Positions 15,201 to 21,710 of a stretch of 25,494 nucleotides of DNA are shown here, piece by piece (the first letter of the stretch is position 1; the number at the start of each line of letters is the position of its first letter). This DNA is from CAYNSB01 sp964399625 (GTDB lineage: Bacteria > Planctomycetota > Phycisphaerae > Phycisphaerales > UBA1924): the NCBI GenBank assembly GCA_964399625.1, contig CAYNSB010000047.1, positions 1 through 25,494 of the forward strand, given 5' to 3'. Under the pieces are notes generated by a model. The model was not told where the DNA came from, searched no databases, and was given only the letters and a program-made list of their open reading frames with translations. The position numbers and the translations under genes were made by a program.

Positions 15201-15621
15201 CGCGCCCCACGGCGCGATGGTCGGGGTAGAGCGAGTGCGTGCGCACGAGCTCGCGCAGCAAGCGCCGCTCCTGCGCGGCGTCCATGATCGTGAGTTCCGA
15301 CGGAAGATCGAGCGCATCGGCGAACCGGCGGACCAGGCGCATCGCCAGCGCGTGGAATGTGTGCGCCGTGACGGCGTCGGCGCGCGGCCCGCCCAGCAGG
15401 TCCGCCAGCCGCTCGCGGAGCTCGCCCGCGGCGCGGGTGGTGTAGGTGACCGCGACGACCGACTCGGGCGCGGCGCTCTGGGCCACGAGGCGCGCTACCC
15501 GCCGGGTGATCACCCGGGTCTTGCCCGTGCCGGGGCCCGCAAGCACGATGAGCGGTCCGCCCTCGTGCGTCACCGCCTCGAGCTGCTGCGGGCTCAGGTC
15601 CTTGAGCGGGTCGGCGGTCAT
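12253..15621 (-). CDS. UvrD/AddA-like ATP-dependent helicase with C-terminal PD-(D/E)XK nuclease domain
   Basis: This 1122-residue protein is a superfamily 1 DNA helicase fused to a nuclease. Helicase motifs are intact: Walker A GPGTGKT (29-35), TYTTRAAGELRERL, DEFQD (262-266), GDDDQAIYAFRGAD (295 on), EENRRS, TAHSAKGLEFDTVFV and RRLFYVAITRAERRL. From about residue 874 a PD-(D/E)XK domain follows: SYSHVEEYRRCPRC, His912 in VVHEAL, Asp1005 in AKLDRLD, and Asp1020/Lys1022 in IIDYKTG. Cys885 and Cys888 before the nuclease core, and Cys1113 and Cys1117 at the extreme C-terminus, could hold an iron-sulfur cluster as in AddB or Cas4, though the spacing is not canonical. A role in double-strand break repair or recombination is inferred. 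The ATG overlaps the rsmD stop (ATGA). It differs from plain UvrD or PcrA, which lack the nuclease and are about 700 residues. Confidence 0.88.
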   Translation of the reverse strand: MTADPLKDLSPQQLEAVTHEGGPLIVLAGPGTGKTRVITRRVARLVAQSAAPESVVAVTYTTRAAGELRERLADLLGGPRADAVTAHTFHALAMRLVRRFADALDLPSELTIMDAAQERRLLRELVRTHSLYPDHRAVGRETIIERARSTIARLAQQAISAADAARVVDQWRQRLDRNEFPTELLPDSWQGKLPPTLYEREQRALLSAFESSVRLYGLFRASAGARGLLTYDDLILRAVELLRDHDAARAILHAEFRHFVVDEFQDVNAAQIEFLRALAPPTGDAARGPDLCVVGDDDQAIYAFRGADERAFQKFSRLWSNPRTVRLEENRRSAPPIVRASNAIIGRARARFDPGKLVRPAPGPEEPTARVEGVVLDDDGQSGDTIAAMILADRHASAAQSGAPRPWSDFAVIARAHDDLDRVADALHAEGIPVWRGRRQSPLEDQGVQDLLRWARVLTRDDRHALQALLLRPPRAIPFAQAQSWNDAWARERALREETREPRHEGARAFLAFIRAQRGAHHEALASFARTLDEMQTLAAPAPAHEALAQLIRLAALAHAELLPGPERARRIANLAAILRLAREKHASLEEPAGLPEFLAYLDDLGNDARTLAGEDHLDAQDSTDAPDREAVTLVTAHSAKGLEFDTVFVIKVRPRGFPGHKQGEPDLPDWFTADPSDARTSSDRFVDEQRRLFYVAITRAERRLVLLAKNKKSRGKAIDYFEELTLDEKGIVEVISGADAMAHAARLGVRVASTLASDPPHADLGTRQQRRRDLLERARREARLLAADALDEASRPEALDAARSRLDESALRLAIIASLEGSAGEDSPPALPAWIESAPDPLRVFVRRLLDAWGSGEPDRPRVFPPLPPPLRLSYSHVEEYRRCPRCFYLRRILRWPEESGREQTLGTVVHEALAAYHEERLHALADSRPMPGTDWALRRVRDRFFARSLGPPDRDELDRALAQVRAACEDLPEPGEQVERVEFFIRFPYAHAGQTHHFEAKLDRLDLIPDAPGHRIIDYKTGHPSPRLLSPERTDLQLGVYALALASHQGIEDADARAVGTAEYWVLATPARGRIDLADLAMDKIRATINSAIDGMLAGDWSQGSGSRDGCWGLCHVLGD

Positions 15622-16400
15622 CGTTGCTTCATATAAAGGTGGACCGCGGTGGAGTGGTACACGTGGGTCTCGGGCCCGCGAGCGCCCTCGAGCGTCAGGC
15701 TCGGGAAGACCTTGTCCGTCGTTCGCGTTTCGGGCGCGGGCGTGTCATCGGGCGCTTCGTCGAGCTCCGGCTCCTCCCGGGCGTCGTGCGAGGGCGTCTG
15801 GGCGTCGCGACGCCAGTCGAACCGATCCTCCCGCGGGCGCTTCCGGCGCGGCGTGGCTCGATGGGTCGCCGCCTCGGGCGCGGGCGCGATCGGGCTGCCG
15901 TCGGGCGAGACCTCGTGCACGAAGGGGTGGGGGAGGCGGAGCACCGCGAAGCCGGTGTCCGAGAGGAGCGCGACGACGCGGAGGAACTGCTCGCGCACGC
16001 GCGTCCAGCCGACGGGCTCGCGCACGAGCGGGTAGGGCGGATCGAAGAAGGCGAGGTCCAGCGGGCGTGGGCAGCGGGCCAGCGCCCCGGCGCCCAGCGC
16101 GTCGCCCACGACGAGCTCGCTGCGATCTCCGCAGCCCAGGGCGTCGATGTTCGCCTGGAGCATCTTCGCGGCGTGGCGATCGCGCTCCACGAACACGCAG
16201 CGTGCCGCGCCGCGCGAGATCGCCTCCAATCCGATCGCGCCCGTGCCCGCGAACGCGTCGAAGACCTGCGCTCCCTCGCAGTTGCCGCGCAGCAGACCAA
16301 AGAGTGATTCGCGAACGCGATCGGGGATCGGGCGCGTGACCAGGTCGTCGGGGGGCGTGAAGAGTCGGCGCGAGCGGAACTCGCCGGCGATGATGCGCAT
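15618..16400 (-). CDS. rsmD: 16S rRNA (guanine-N2)-methyltransferase RsmD with internal extension
   Basis: RsmD methylates G966 (E. coli numbering) of 16S rRNA during 30S assembly. The 260-residue product begins MRIIAGEFRSRRL, a standard family start, followed by TRPIPDRVRESLF (22-34), the SAM-binding loop DAFAGTGAIGLEA (48-60), and the catalytic DPPY (120-123). The family is usually 180-200 residues. Here about 60 residues rich in Pro, Arg, Asp and Glu (about 167-228) are inserted before the final strands, so the extra length is a low-complexity insertion rather than a new domain. The ATG at 16400 is chosen by homology; the frame stays open further upstream but that part only shadows the divergent gene. 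The stop overlaps the helicase-nuclease start (ATGA), so rsmD leads a two-gene unit. It is divergent from the BFD-like gene with a 75-nt gap. Confidence 0.9.
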   Translation of the reverse strand: MRIIAGEFRSRRLFTPPDDLVTRPIPDRVRESLFGLLRGNCEGAQVFDAFAGTGAIGLEAISRGAARCVFVERDRHAAKMLQANIDALGCGDRSELVVGDALGAGALARCPRPLDLAFFDPPYPLVREPVGWTRVREQFLRVVALLSDTGFAVLRLPHPFVHEVSPDGSPIAPAPEAATHRATPRRKRPREDRFDWRRDAQTPSHDAREEPELDEAPDDTPAPETRTTDKVFPSLTLEGARGPETHVYHSTAVHLYMKQR

Positions 16401-16475
16401 GGGTGGAGGGTACGTCGGATCGATCCCGGGATTCGTTCGGGCCGGGGCCCCTGGGGAGCGCTCTACCCTTGCCCC

Positions 16476-16802
16476 ATGGACCCGGACGACCACGTCTGCC
16501 TGTGCTTCCGCGTGAGCCTCCGGAAGATCCGCACGTTTCTGAAGGTGGAGAACCCGAGCGTGCCCTCGCTCATCAGCGAGTGCCTGTCGGCGGGCACGGG
16601 GTGCCAGTGGTGCGTGCCCTTCTTGAAGCACCTTCACGCGCAGCACCAGCGGGGCGAGGAGCCGGACCTGAACGTCTCGCCCCAGCGGTACGCGAACGCC
16701 CGCCTGCAGTACCACGACTCGGGCACGCGGGATGAGAGCGTGGTGCGAGAGGCCGAGCAGGGGCCCAATGGAAACGGGCCCCGCCAAGGGGGCCCGTCGT
16801 AG
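16476..16802 (+). CDS. Small BFD-like [2Fe-2S]-binding protein
   Basis: A 108-residue protein whose first 50 residues match the bacterioferritin-associated ferredoxin (BFD)-like fold: VCLCF gives Cys8 and Cys10, and GCQWC gives Cys43 and Cys46, the C-x-C and C-x2-C ligand pairs of the family. The remaining half is hydrophilic, with a Gly/Pro/Asn-rich end encoded partly by a GC-rich hairpin. BFD proteins donate electrons to release iron from bacterioferritin, and the same domain occurs in other redox proteins; no bacterioferritin gene is next to it, so the partner is unknown. It is divergent from rsmD and converges on the TPR/alpha-CTD gene, so it is probably monocistronic. Residues 51-108 show no recognisable domain. 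Confidence 0.8.
   Translation: MDPDDHVCLCFRVSLRKIRTFLKVENPSVPSLISECLSAGTGCQWCVPFLKHLHAQHQRGEEPDLNVSPQRYANARLQYHDSGTRDESVVREAEQGPNGNGPRQGGPS
16774..16797 (-). terminator. Hairpin between convergent genes, likely terminator for the TPR/alpha-CTD gene
   Basis: ACGGGCCCC (16774-16782) pairs perfectly with GGGGCCCGT (16789-16797) around a 6-nt loop. Read on the minus strand it lies about 30 nt past the TPR/alpha-CTD gene stop and is followed by TTCCATT. It also overlaps the last codons of the BFD-like gene; the plus strand has no T-run after it. Confidence 0.5.
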
Positions 16803-16826
16803 GGGTCGCGGGGTCGTTGCTGTCGA

Positions 16827-17765
16827 TCAGGCGTCGAGCGTGCGAAGGCCCATGCCGTGCTCGGCCAGACGCTCGCGAATCTCCGTGAGCGACGTGGCGC
16901 CGAAGTTCTTGACGCCCATGAGCTCGGCCTCGGTGTGGCTCGCCAGATCGCCCAGCGTCTGGATGTTCAGCAACTGCAGCGCCTTGCGGGCCCGCACGGA
17001 GAGGGCCAGGTCCGTCACGGGCTTGGAGAGGATGCCCTCCTTGCCGCTGCCCTTGTACTGCTCGGCGATCGCGCGACGGGCCGCGCGGTGCGCGTCGTCC
17101 ATGCCCTGCCCGAGCTTGAGGCCCTTGGCCGAGAGCATCTCCTTGATCTCGACGAGGCTCGTCTCGCCGAAGTTCTTGTAGGAGAGCAGCTCGGCCTCGC
17201 TGATGCGCAGGAGGTCGCCCAGCGTGCGCACGTTCATCTTCTTCAGGGCGGTGCGGGCGCGGACGGAGAGCTCGAAGTCCGTCACCGGGGTGTCGAGCAG
17301 CGCCTTGCGCTTCATGATGTCGCGATCGCCCTCGTCGTCGATCGTCATCTCGCGCGAGGCCTGCACGTCCTTCATGTACAGGCGGGCCCGCACGTGGTTC
17401 GGGTTCGTCTCCAGGACCTGGCGCAGGCAGCGCTCGGAGCGCATGTAGTCGCCCCGGTCCTCGTACACGATCGCGAGGTTGATGAGCGCGTTGACCGCCG
17501 CGGGCGGACGCTCGCAGGTGCGCTCGTAAAGCGCCACCGCCTCGTCCTCCTCGCCGACAAGGTCCAGGCGGTAGGCCAGGTCGAACATCGCCTGCACGTT
17601 GGTGGGATCGGCCGTGACGGCGCGACGCAACTCGGCGATCGTGGAGTCACGATCGCCCTTCGCGTCCGCGGCGCGGGCCGCCTCGAGGTGCTTGGCTGCG
17701 GCCTTGGCGTCCCGCTGCGCCTCACCAGCCCCGATCACCAGGTCCATCGCATCGCTACCGGACAT
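16827..17765 (-). CDS. TPR protein with two RNA polymerase alpha-CTD-like domains
   Basis: The 312-residue protein begins with TPR-like helices (about residues 20-135; for example GDRDSTIAELRRAVTADPTN and GDYMRSERCLRQVLETNPNH). Two copies of an alpha-CTD-like module follow: residues about 156-219 and 246-308, each with PVTDxxLSVRARxAL, a TLGDL helix and a KNFGxTSLxEIxExL helix-hairpin-helix. In E. coli RNA polymerase alpha the same fold binds UP-element DNA and activators; the equivalents of Arg265, Gly296 and Ser299 are kept (Arg169/Arg258, Gly200/Gly290, Ser203/Ser293), while Asn268 and Lys298 are replaced. There is no alpha-NTD, so it cannot be the assembly subunit. It may bridge DNA or regulators to other proteins through the TPR; that is inference. 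AGGAG 6 nt before the ATG at 17765 sets the start. Similar proteins occur in Planctomycetota, to my knowledge. Confidence 0.85.
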   Translation of the reverse strand: MSGSDAMDLVIGAGEAQRDAKAAAKHLEAARAADAKGDRDSTIAELRRAVTADPTNVQAMFDLAYRLDLVGEEDEAVALYERTCERPPAAVNALINLAIVYEDRGDYMRSERCLRQVLETNPNHVRARLYMKDVQASREMTIDDEGDRDIMKRKALLDTPVTDFELSVRARTALKKMNVRTLGDLLRISEAELLSYKNFGETSLVEIKEMLSAKGLKLGQGMDDAHRAARRAIAEQYKGSGKEGILSKPVTDLALSVRARKALQLLNIQTLGDLASHTEAELMGVKNFGATSLTEIRERLAEHGMGLRTLDA

Positions 17766-17908
17766 CGAGCGCTCCTGTCGTCCGTCGTGCCGACCGCCGT
17801 GCCTCGTCCGCTCGCGCGAGATGAGGCGGGCATCGCCCACGACGGGTTGTGGATAGGTCGAGCACGAATGTTAGAAGTCGAGGGACCGATCCTCCACCCG
17901 ACCAGAAG

Positions 17909-17922
17909 CCGTCTTGCGACGG
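17909..17922 (-). terminator. Weak hairpin after the MATE exporter gene
   Basis: CCGTC/GACGG forms a 5-bp stem around a four-base loop (GCAA on the minus strand), 10 nt beyond the MATE stop codon. The following minus-strand sequence, CTTCTGGT, has only a scattered T content, so a terminator role is uncertain. Confidence 0.25.
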
Positions 17923-17932
17923 TCCGCGGCCG

Positions 17933-19384
17933 CTACGACTTCTGGGGCGTGACCAGCTTGATGGTCTTCCATCGCCCGCTCAGGAACCTCGCCAGCAGAA
18001 GCACGCACAGCACCGCGATGTACGTCGCGGCGGCCACCCAGGGGCCCAGCGACTCCAGCCCGGGGAACCAGCGCACCATCGCCAGCCCGCCGCACACGAT
18101 CACGAGCCAGGAGGAGAGCACCGTCACGACCCCGGGATAGACGGTGTCCCCCGCGCCGCGGAGCGCGCCCGAGAGGGTCATGCCCACGGCGTCAAAGAGC
18201 TGGAACGCCGCCGCCGCGATGAGCATGGGCCCGCCCAATCGCACGAGCGTCAGCGCGTCGGCCGGCGCGGTCTCGCTGGGGATGAAGACGCGGATGAGCG
18301 GCTCGCGGAACAGGACGAACGCGACCCCGCACAGCCCCATGTAGACCATCGCGACGCGCAGGATGAGCCAGGCGCGCGACGCGGCCAGATCCGGGCGACC
18401 CATGCCGATGCAGCGTCCCACGATCGCGGTGCACGCGACGGAGAGGCCCACGGCGGGCATGAACGAGAGCGACATGTACTGGTGGGCGATCCATCCGGCG
18501 GTCGCGTGCTGGGCGCCGAAGTGGCTCACGAGGTACACCATGAAGAAGCCCCAGCAGACCATCTCGTTGCCGAACGACACGCCCGCGGGCCAGCCCAGGC
18601 GCAGCAGATCGCGCGCGTGCGAGGCGGAGAAACGCCAAGCCGCGCGCGTGCGGCATCGGGCGTTCATCCGCGGGCCCAGGAAGAACGCCAGCGGGATTGC
18701 CAGTTCCACGAACGTCGCGAGGACTGTGCCGATCGCCGAGCCCACGACGCCCATCGCCGGCAGCCCCAGCTTGCCGAAGATGAGCACGTAGTTGAATGCG
18801 AGATTCAGCACGTTGGCGACGACGCCCGAGAGCAGCACGACGCCCGGCCGGTGCATCCCGTAGAAGAACTGCGACAGGCATCGTGTCCAGATGACCAGCA
18901 CCGCGCCCCACAGAAGGATCGAGCCGTACCGGGCGGCGAGCTGCGCCTGCGCCGGGTCGATCTCCGCGGCGCGAAAGATCATCGGCAGGGCGAGCGAGAG
19001 CGGCAGGAGCACGACGAGCCAGTACGCGCCCGCGATCCACAGTCCGTTCCATGCGTAGGCGGGCCCCCGCTCGGGCTTTCCCGCGCCCAGGTTCTGCGAG
19101 ACGTAGGTGTTGACGATCGTGAGCATGCCCTGGCAGATCGAGATGGGAACCCACGCGGCGAGCCCGCCGTTGCCCTGCGCTCCCACGTAGATCGGCTCGG
19201 GCCCGATCTTGGAGACCAGCCACTTGTCCACGAACTGCATGAGCGTGTACGAGGTCATCGCGGCGACGGTGGGCATCGCGACGCGCGCGATCTCCGCCAG
19301 GGGGCTTTCGCCCTGCCCGGGTTGGGAGGAGCGTTCGATCGCCCGCTCCGAGTCGCTCGGTGCGTTGGTGGTGCTGTCGCTCAT
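17933..19384 (-). CDS. MATE family multidrug/Na+ antiporter
   Basis: A 483-residue membrane protein with about twelve hydrophobic helices in two similar halves, the pattern of MATE exporters (NorM/DinF type), which expel cationic drugs or metabolites in exchange for Na+ or H+. Family features include the VDKWLVSKIG segment in helix 1-2 (as in the MATE 'vDxxmvg' region), GxxNGGLAAWVPISICQG, SQNLGAGKPERG in the first half and GRCIGMGRPDLA in the equivalent place of the second half, and LSGALRGAGDT near the C-terminus. The N-terminal 30 residues are hydrophilic and Ser/Glu-rich. It is 57 nt downstream of pdxA in the same direction and may be co-transcribed with it; no functional link between them is evident. 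Substrate cannot be predicted. Confidence 0.9.
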   Translation of the reverse strand: MSDSTTNAPSDSERAIERSSQPGQGESPLAEIARVAMPTVAAMTSYTLMQFVDKWLVSKIGPEPIYVGAQGNGGLAAWVPISICQGMLTIVNTYVSQNLGAGKPERGPAYAWNGLWIAGAYWLVVLLPLSLALPMIFRAAEIDPAQAQLAARYGSILLWGAVLVIWTRCLSQFFYGMHRPGVVLLSGVVANVLNLAFNYVLIFGKLGLPAMGVVGSAIGTVLATFVELAIPLAFFLGPRMNARCRTRAAWRFSASHARDLLRLGWPAGVSFGNEMVCWGFFMVYLVSHFGAQHATAGWIAHQYMSLSFMPAVGLSVACTAIVGRCIGMGRPDLAASRAWLILRVAMVYMGLCGVAFVLFREPLIRVFIPSETAPADALTLVRLGGPMLIAAAAFQLFDAVGMTLSGALRGAGDTVYPGVVTVLSSWLVIVCGGLAMVRWFPGLESLGPWVAAATYIAVLCVLLLARFLSGRWKTIKLVTPQKS

Positions 19385-19441
19385 TGGTGGGGGTGCTCGC
19401 TCGGGGCGATCGTAGCCCGCGTCCGCTGGTGCGCCGCGGCC

Positions 19442-20473
19442 TCATCCCTGCGATCGGATGCGCCGCGCGCCCAGGTCCGTCGCCAGCGCGATCGCGGCGC
19501 GCATGCTCGAGGGATCGGCGAGGTTCCGCCCCGCGATGTCGAACGCCGTGCCATGGTCCGGGCTCGTGCGCACAAAGGGCAGGCCCACGGTGAGATTGAC
19601 CGCGTCGCGCCACGCGACGAGCTTGAGCGGGGCGAGCGCCTGATCGTGGTACATCGCGACGACCAGGTCGAACGCGCCACGCCCCAGCGGCGGGGCCGCC
19701 GCGCTGGACCACACGGTGTCCCCCGGCAGCGGGCCCGTCACGTCCATTCCTTCGGCACGGGCGCGCGCCACGGCGGGCGCGATCACTCGATCGTCCTCCT
19801 CGCCCAGCAGCCCGTGCTCGCCCGCGTGAGGGTTGAGCCCGCACACCGCCAGGCGCGGACGTGCGAGGCCCAATCCGAGGCACGCCTCGTGGCCCAGGCG
19901 GATCACCTCGAGGATCCGCTCCTGCGTCAGCAAACCAGCGACGCGCGCCAGCGGCACGTGCGTCGTGACGAGGATGGCCCGCAGCGCCGGCGACACGAAC
20001 ATCATCGCGTGGCGTGCCGCCCCCGCGCGCGATGCGAGCAGCTCCGTGTGCCCGGGGAACTGCGCTTGGCCCGCCAGGGCCCACGCCTCTTTGCTGATTG
20101 GGCCCGTGACAATGGCGTGCGCATGCGCCGGGTCGCTTCGGGGGCTCATCGCCATGGAGATCGCGCGCTCGACGAGCGCGAAGGAGAGCGCGCCGCCCCC
20201 TCCGGTGGGGGCGTGGCTCAGCACCTCGTCATCGGCGGGTTCATCGATCACCAGAACGCCCGAGCGCGGCCAGTGCTCCGGGTCGTGGGAAACGCTGGTC
20301 CAAAACGATGCGAGGCCCGCGCGGTCCGCGGCCAGGCGTAGCGCCCGCTCGGGCCCGAGGACCACGCAGCGCGCGCCGAGGGTCCCGTCCGCCAGGGACT
20401 TGACGATCACCTCGGGTCCGATGCCGCCCGGGTCGCCCATGGTGATCGCGATGGTGGGGACGTGATCGGGCAT
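19442..20473 (-). CDS. pdxA: 4-hydroxythreonine-4-phosphate dehydrogenase
   Basis: PdxA catalyses the NAD-dependent oxidation of 4-phosphohydroxy-L-threonine in the DXP-dependent route to pyridoxal phosphate. The 343-residue product has normal length and all signature motifs: ITMGDPGGIGPEV (10-22), TGPISKEA (123-130), FPGHTELLA (139-147), NPHAGE..GLLGEE (214 on), YHDQALAPLK (275-284) and TSPDHGTAFDIAG (303-315). The divalent-metal ligands His166, His211 and His266 of the E. coli enzyme correspond to His172, His216 and His276. The MATE gene follows at 57 nt. Upstream it is divergent from the first FKBP gene, and the 124-nt region between them should hold both promoters. A distinct PdxA2 branch acts on other substrates; nothing visible favours it here. 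Confidence 0.94.
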   Translation of the reverse strand: MPDHVPTIAITMGDPGGIGPEVIVKSLADGTLGARCVVLGPERALRLAADRAGLASFWTSVSHDPEHWPRSGVLVIDEPADDEVLSHAPTGGGGALSFALVERAISMAMSPRSDPAHAHAIVTGPISKEAWALAGQAQFPGHTELLASRAGAARHAMMFVSPALRAILVTTHVPLARVAGLLTQERILEVIRLGHEACLGLGLARPRLAVCGLNPHAGEHGLLGEEDDRVIAPAVARARAEGMDVTGPLPGDTVWSSAAAPPLGRGAFDLVVAMYHDQALAPLKLVAWRDAVNLTVGLPFVRTSPDHGTAFDIAGRNLADPSSMRAAIALATDLGARRIRSQG

Positions 20474-20597
20474 GCGTTGAACGATAGCGGCAGGATGCGG
20501 GACCTGATCGGGAACCGTTCAAATCGGGGCGCGTCGCACCTACCATCGCGTCCCGCACCAGCGCGGAGGCACGTCCCCGCAACGAAAGGTCCGATCG

Positions 20598-21218
20598 ATG
20601 AAGAAGCTCAATGTGCTCGCCCTCTCCACCCTGGTCGCCCTCTCCGGGCTGACCGTCGCGATCGCGCAGCCGGGCGCCGGCAAGGGTGAGGAGAAGCCCG
20701 CGGCCCAGCCGGCCGCGCAGCCCAAGCCCGCCGACGCGCCCAAGCCCGCGGCCCAGCCCGCCGAGGTCAAGCCGGGCGAGGCCAAGCCCGCGGACGCAAA
20801 GCCCGCCGAGGCTTCCAAGGGCGTGGGATCGCCGATCTTCGATATCGCCGATGGCAAGACCCCGGCCAAGGCCGTCAAGACCAGCGAGATCAAGCTCCTC
20901 ATCGAGGACCTCAAGGAGGGCGACGGGAAGGAGTGCCCGGTGGGCGGCACGGTGACGATCCACTACAACGGCGCGCTCATGGATGGCAAGGTGTTCGATT
21001 CCACGCGCGAGAAGGACGCCGTGACGTTCCCGCTGCGCAGCCTCATCCAGGGTTGGCAGATGGGCATCCCCGGGATGAAGGTCAATGGCGTCCGCCGGCT
21101 GACGATCCCGTACCAGCTCGCGTACGGCGAGCGCGAGATTCCCGGCCCGGACGGCAAGCCGCTGATCCCGAGCAAGAGCAACCTCGTGTTCCTGATCGAG
21201 CTCAAGGACGTGAAGTAA
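20598..21218 (+). CDS. Exported FKBP-type peptidyl-prolyl isomerase with Ala/Pro/Lys linker
   Basis: The 206-residue protein has a signal peptide (1-23, likely cut after AIA), a 50-residue linker made almost only of Ala, Pro, Lys, Glu and Gln (24-75), a short connecting segment, and an FKBP domain from about residue 97. Active-site residues of FKBP12 are kept: Tyr123, Phe133, Asp134, Phe144, Trp153, Tyr176 and Phe198. It should catalyse cis-trans isomerisation of prolyl bonds during folding in the periplasm. There is no lipobox. GAAAGG lies 8 nt ahead of the ATG. The next gene, 82 nt downstream, encodes a second FKBP without signal or linker, and the two domains are clearly similar (both have QGIPGMK or GIPGMKVNG-type cores), so they look like a tandem duplication with different cellular addresses. 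Confidence 0.92.
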   Translation: MKKLNVLALSTLVALSGLTVAIAQPGAGKGEEKPAAQPAAQPKPADAPKPAAQPAEVKPGEAKPADAKPAEASKGVGSPIFDIADGKTPAKAVKTSEIKLLIEDLKEGDGKECPVGGTVTIHYNGALMDGKVFDSTREKDAVTFPLRSLIQGWQMGIPGMKVNGVRRLTIPYQLAYGEREIPGPDGKPLIPSKSNLVFLIELKDVK

Positions 21219-21300
21219 TCCGAGCGTTCGATCGAAGGTCGATCCACACGGAGCTCGCGGTTGATTGCCGCGGGCTCCGCTTCTTCTCGAAAGGCTGTCG

Positions 21301-21651
21301 ATGAAGTTTCCGGGCGATGGCGCGAACCTGCAGATCGAGGACCTGACCGTGGGCTCCGGGGCCGAGTGCCCCAAGGGTGCGACGGTGAAGATCCATTACA
21401 AGGGCACCCTCACCAACGGGCAGGAGTTCGACTCCAGCTACTCCCGGGGGCAGCCGGCCGAGTTCCCGCTCAACCGCCTCATCGCGGGCTGGCAGCAGGG
21501 CATCCCGGGCATGAAGGTGGGGGGCAAGCGGAAGCTGACCATCCCGCCCCACCTGGGCTACGGCTCGCAGGACATCCGCGACGGGGGCAAGGTGATCATC
21601 CCCGGCAACAGCACGCTGGTGTTCGAGATCGAGTTGCTCGGCGTGCGATAA
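21301..21651 (+). CDS. Cytoplasmic single-domain FKBP-type peptidyl-prolyl isomerase
   Basis: A 116-residue protein that is almost entirely one FKBP domain, like human FKBP12 in size. The binding-pocket residues are present: Tyr33, Phe43, Asp44, Phe55, Trp64, Tyr87 and Phe108, with IPGMKVGGKRKLTIPP (68-83) forming the core. No signal peptide or targeting segment is visible, so it should act in the cytoplasm. AAAGG 7 nt before the ATG at 21301 supports this start; a TTG at 21265 in frame would add a hydrophobic stretch but has no ribosome binding site. It lies in tandem after the exported FKBP gene and 59 nt before an unrecognised lipoprotein gene, all in the same direction. Confidence 0.92.
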   Translation: MKFPGDGANLQIEDLTVGSGAECPKGATVKIHYKGTLTNGQEFDSSYSRGQPAEFPLNRLIAGWQQGIPGMKVGGKRKLTIPPHLGYGSQDIRDGGKVIIPGNSTLVFEIELLGVR

Positions 21652-21710
21652 CGGGCGCGAGGTTGGGAATCGCCGCTCGCGTGCGTTTGATCGCGGCGAT
21701 AATTGCCCGC

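Noticed and set aside
11977..15636. 1219-codon open frame on the plus strand opposite the helicase-nuclease
   Set aside because: Its product is Arg/Gly/Ala/Glu-rich without motifs; it is the antisense shadow of a gene with very high third-position GC.
16401..16787. N-terminal extension of RsmD by 129 codons
   Set aside because: The added residues overlap the divergent BFD-like gene and show no homology; the family start is at 16400.
18192..20084. 630-codon open frame on the minus strand, offset from MATE and pdxA
   Set aside because: Same-strand frame-shifted shadow crossing the boundary of two genes; no motifs.
17849..20341. 830-codon open frame on the plus strand opposite MATE and pdxA
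   Set aside because: It spans two well-supported genes and reads as His/Arg/Glu-rich shadow sequence.
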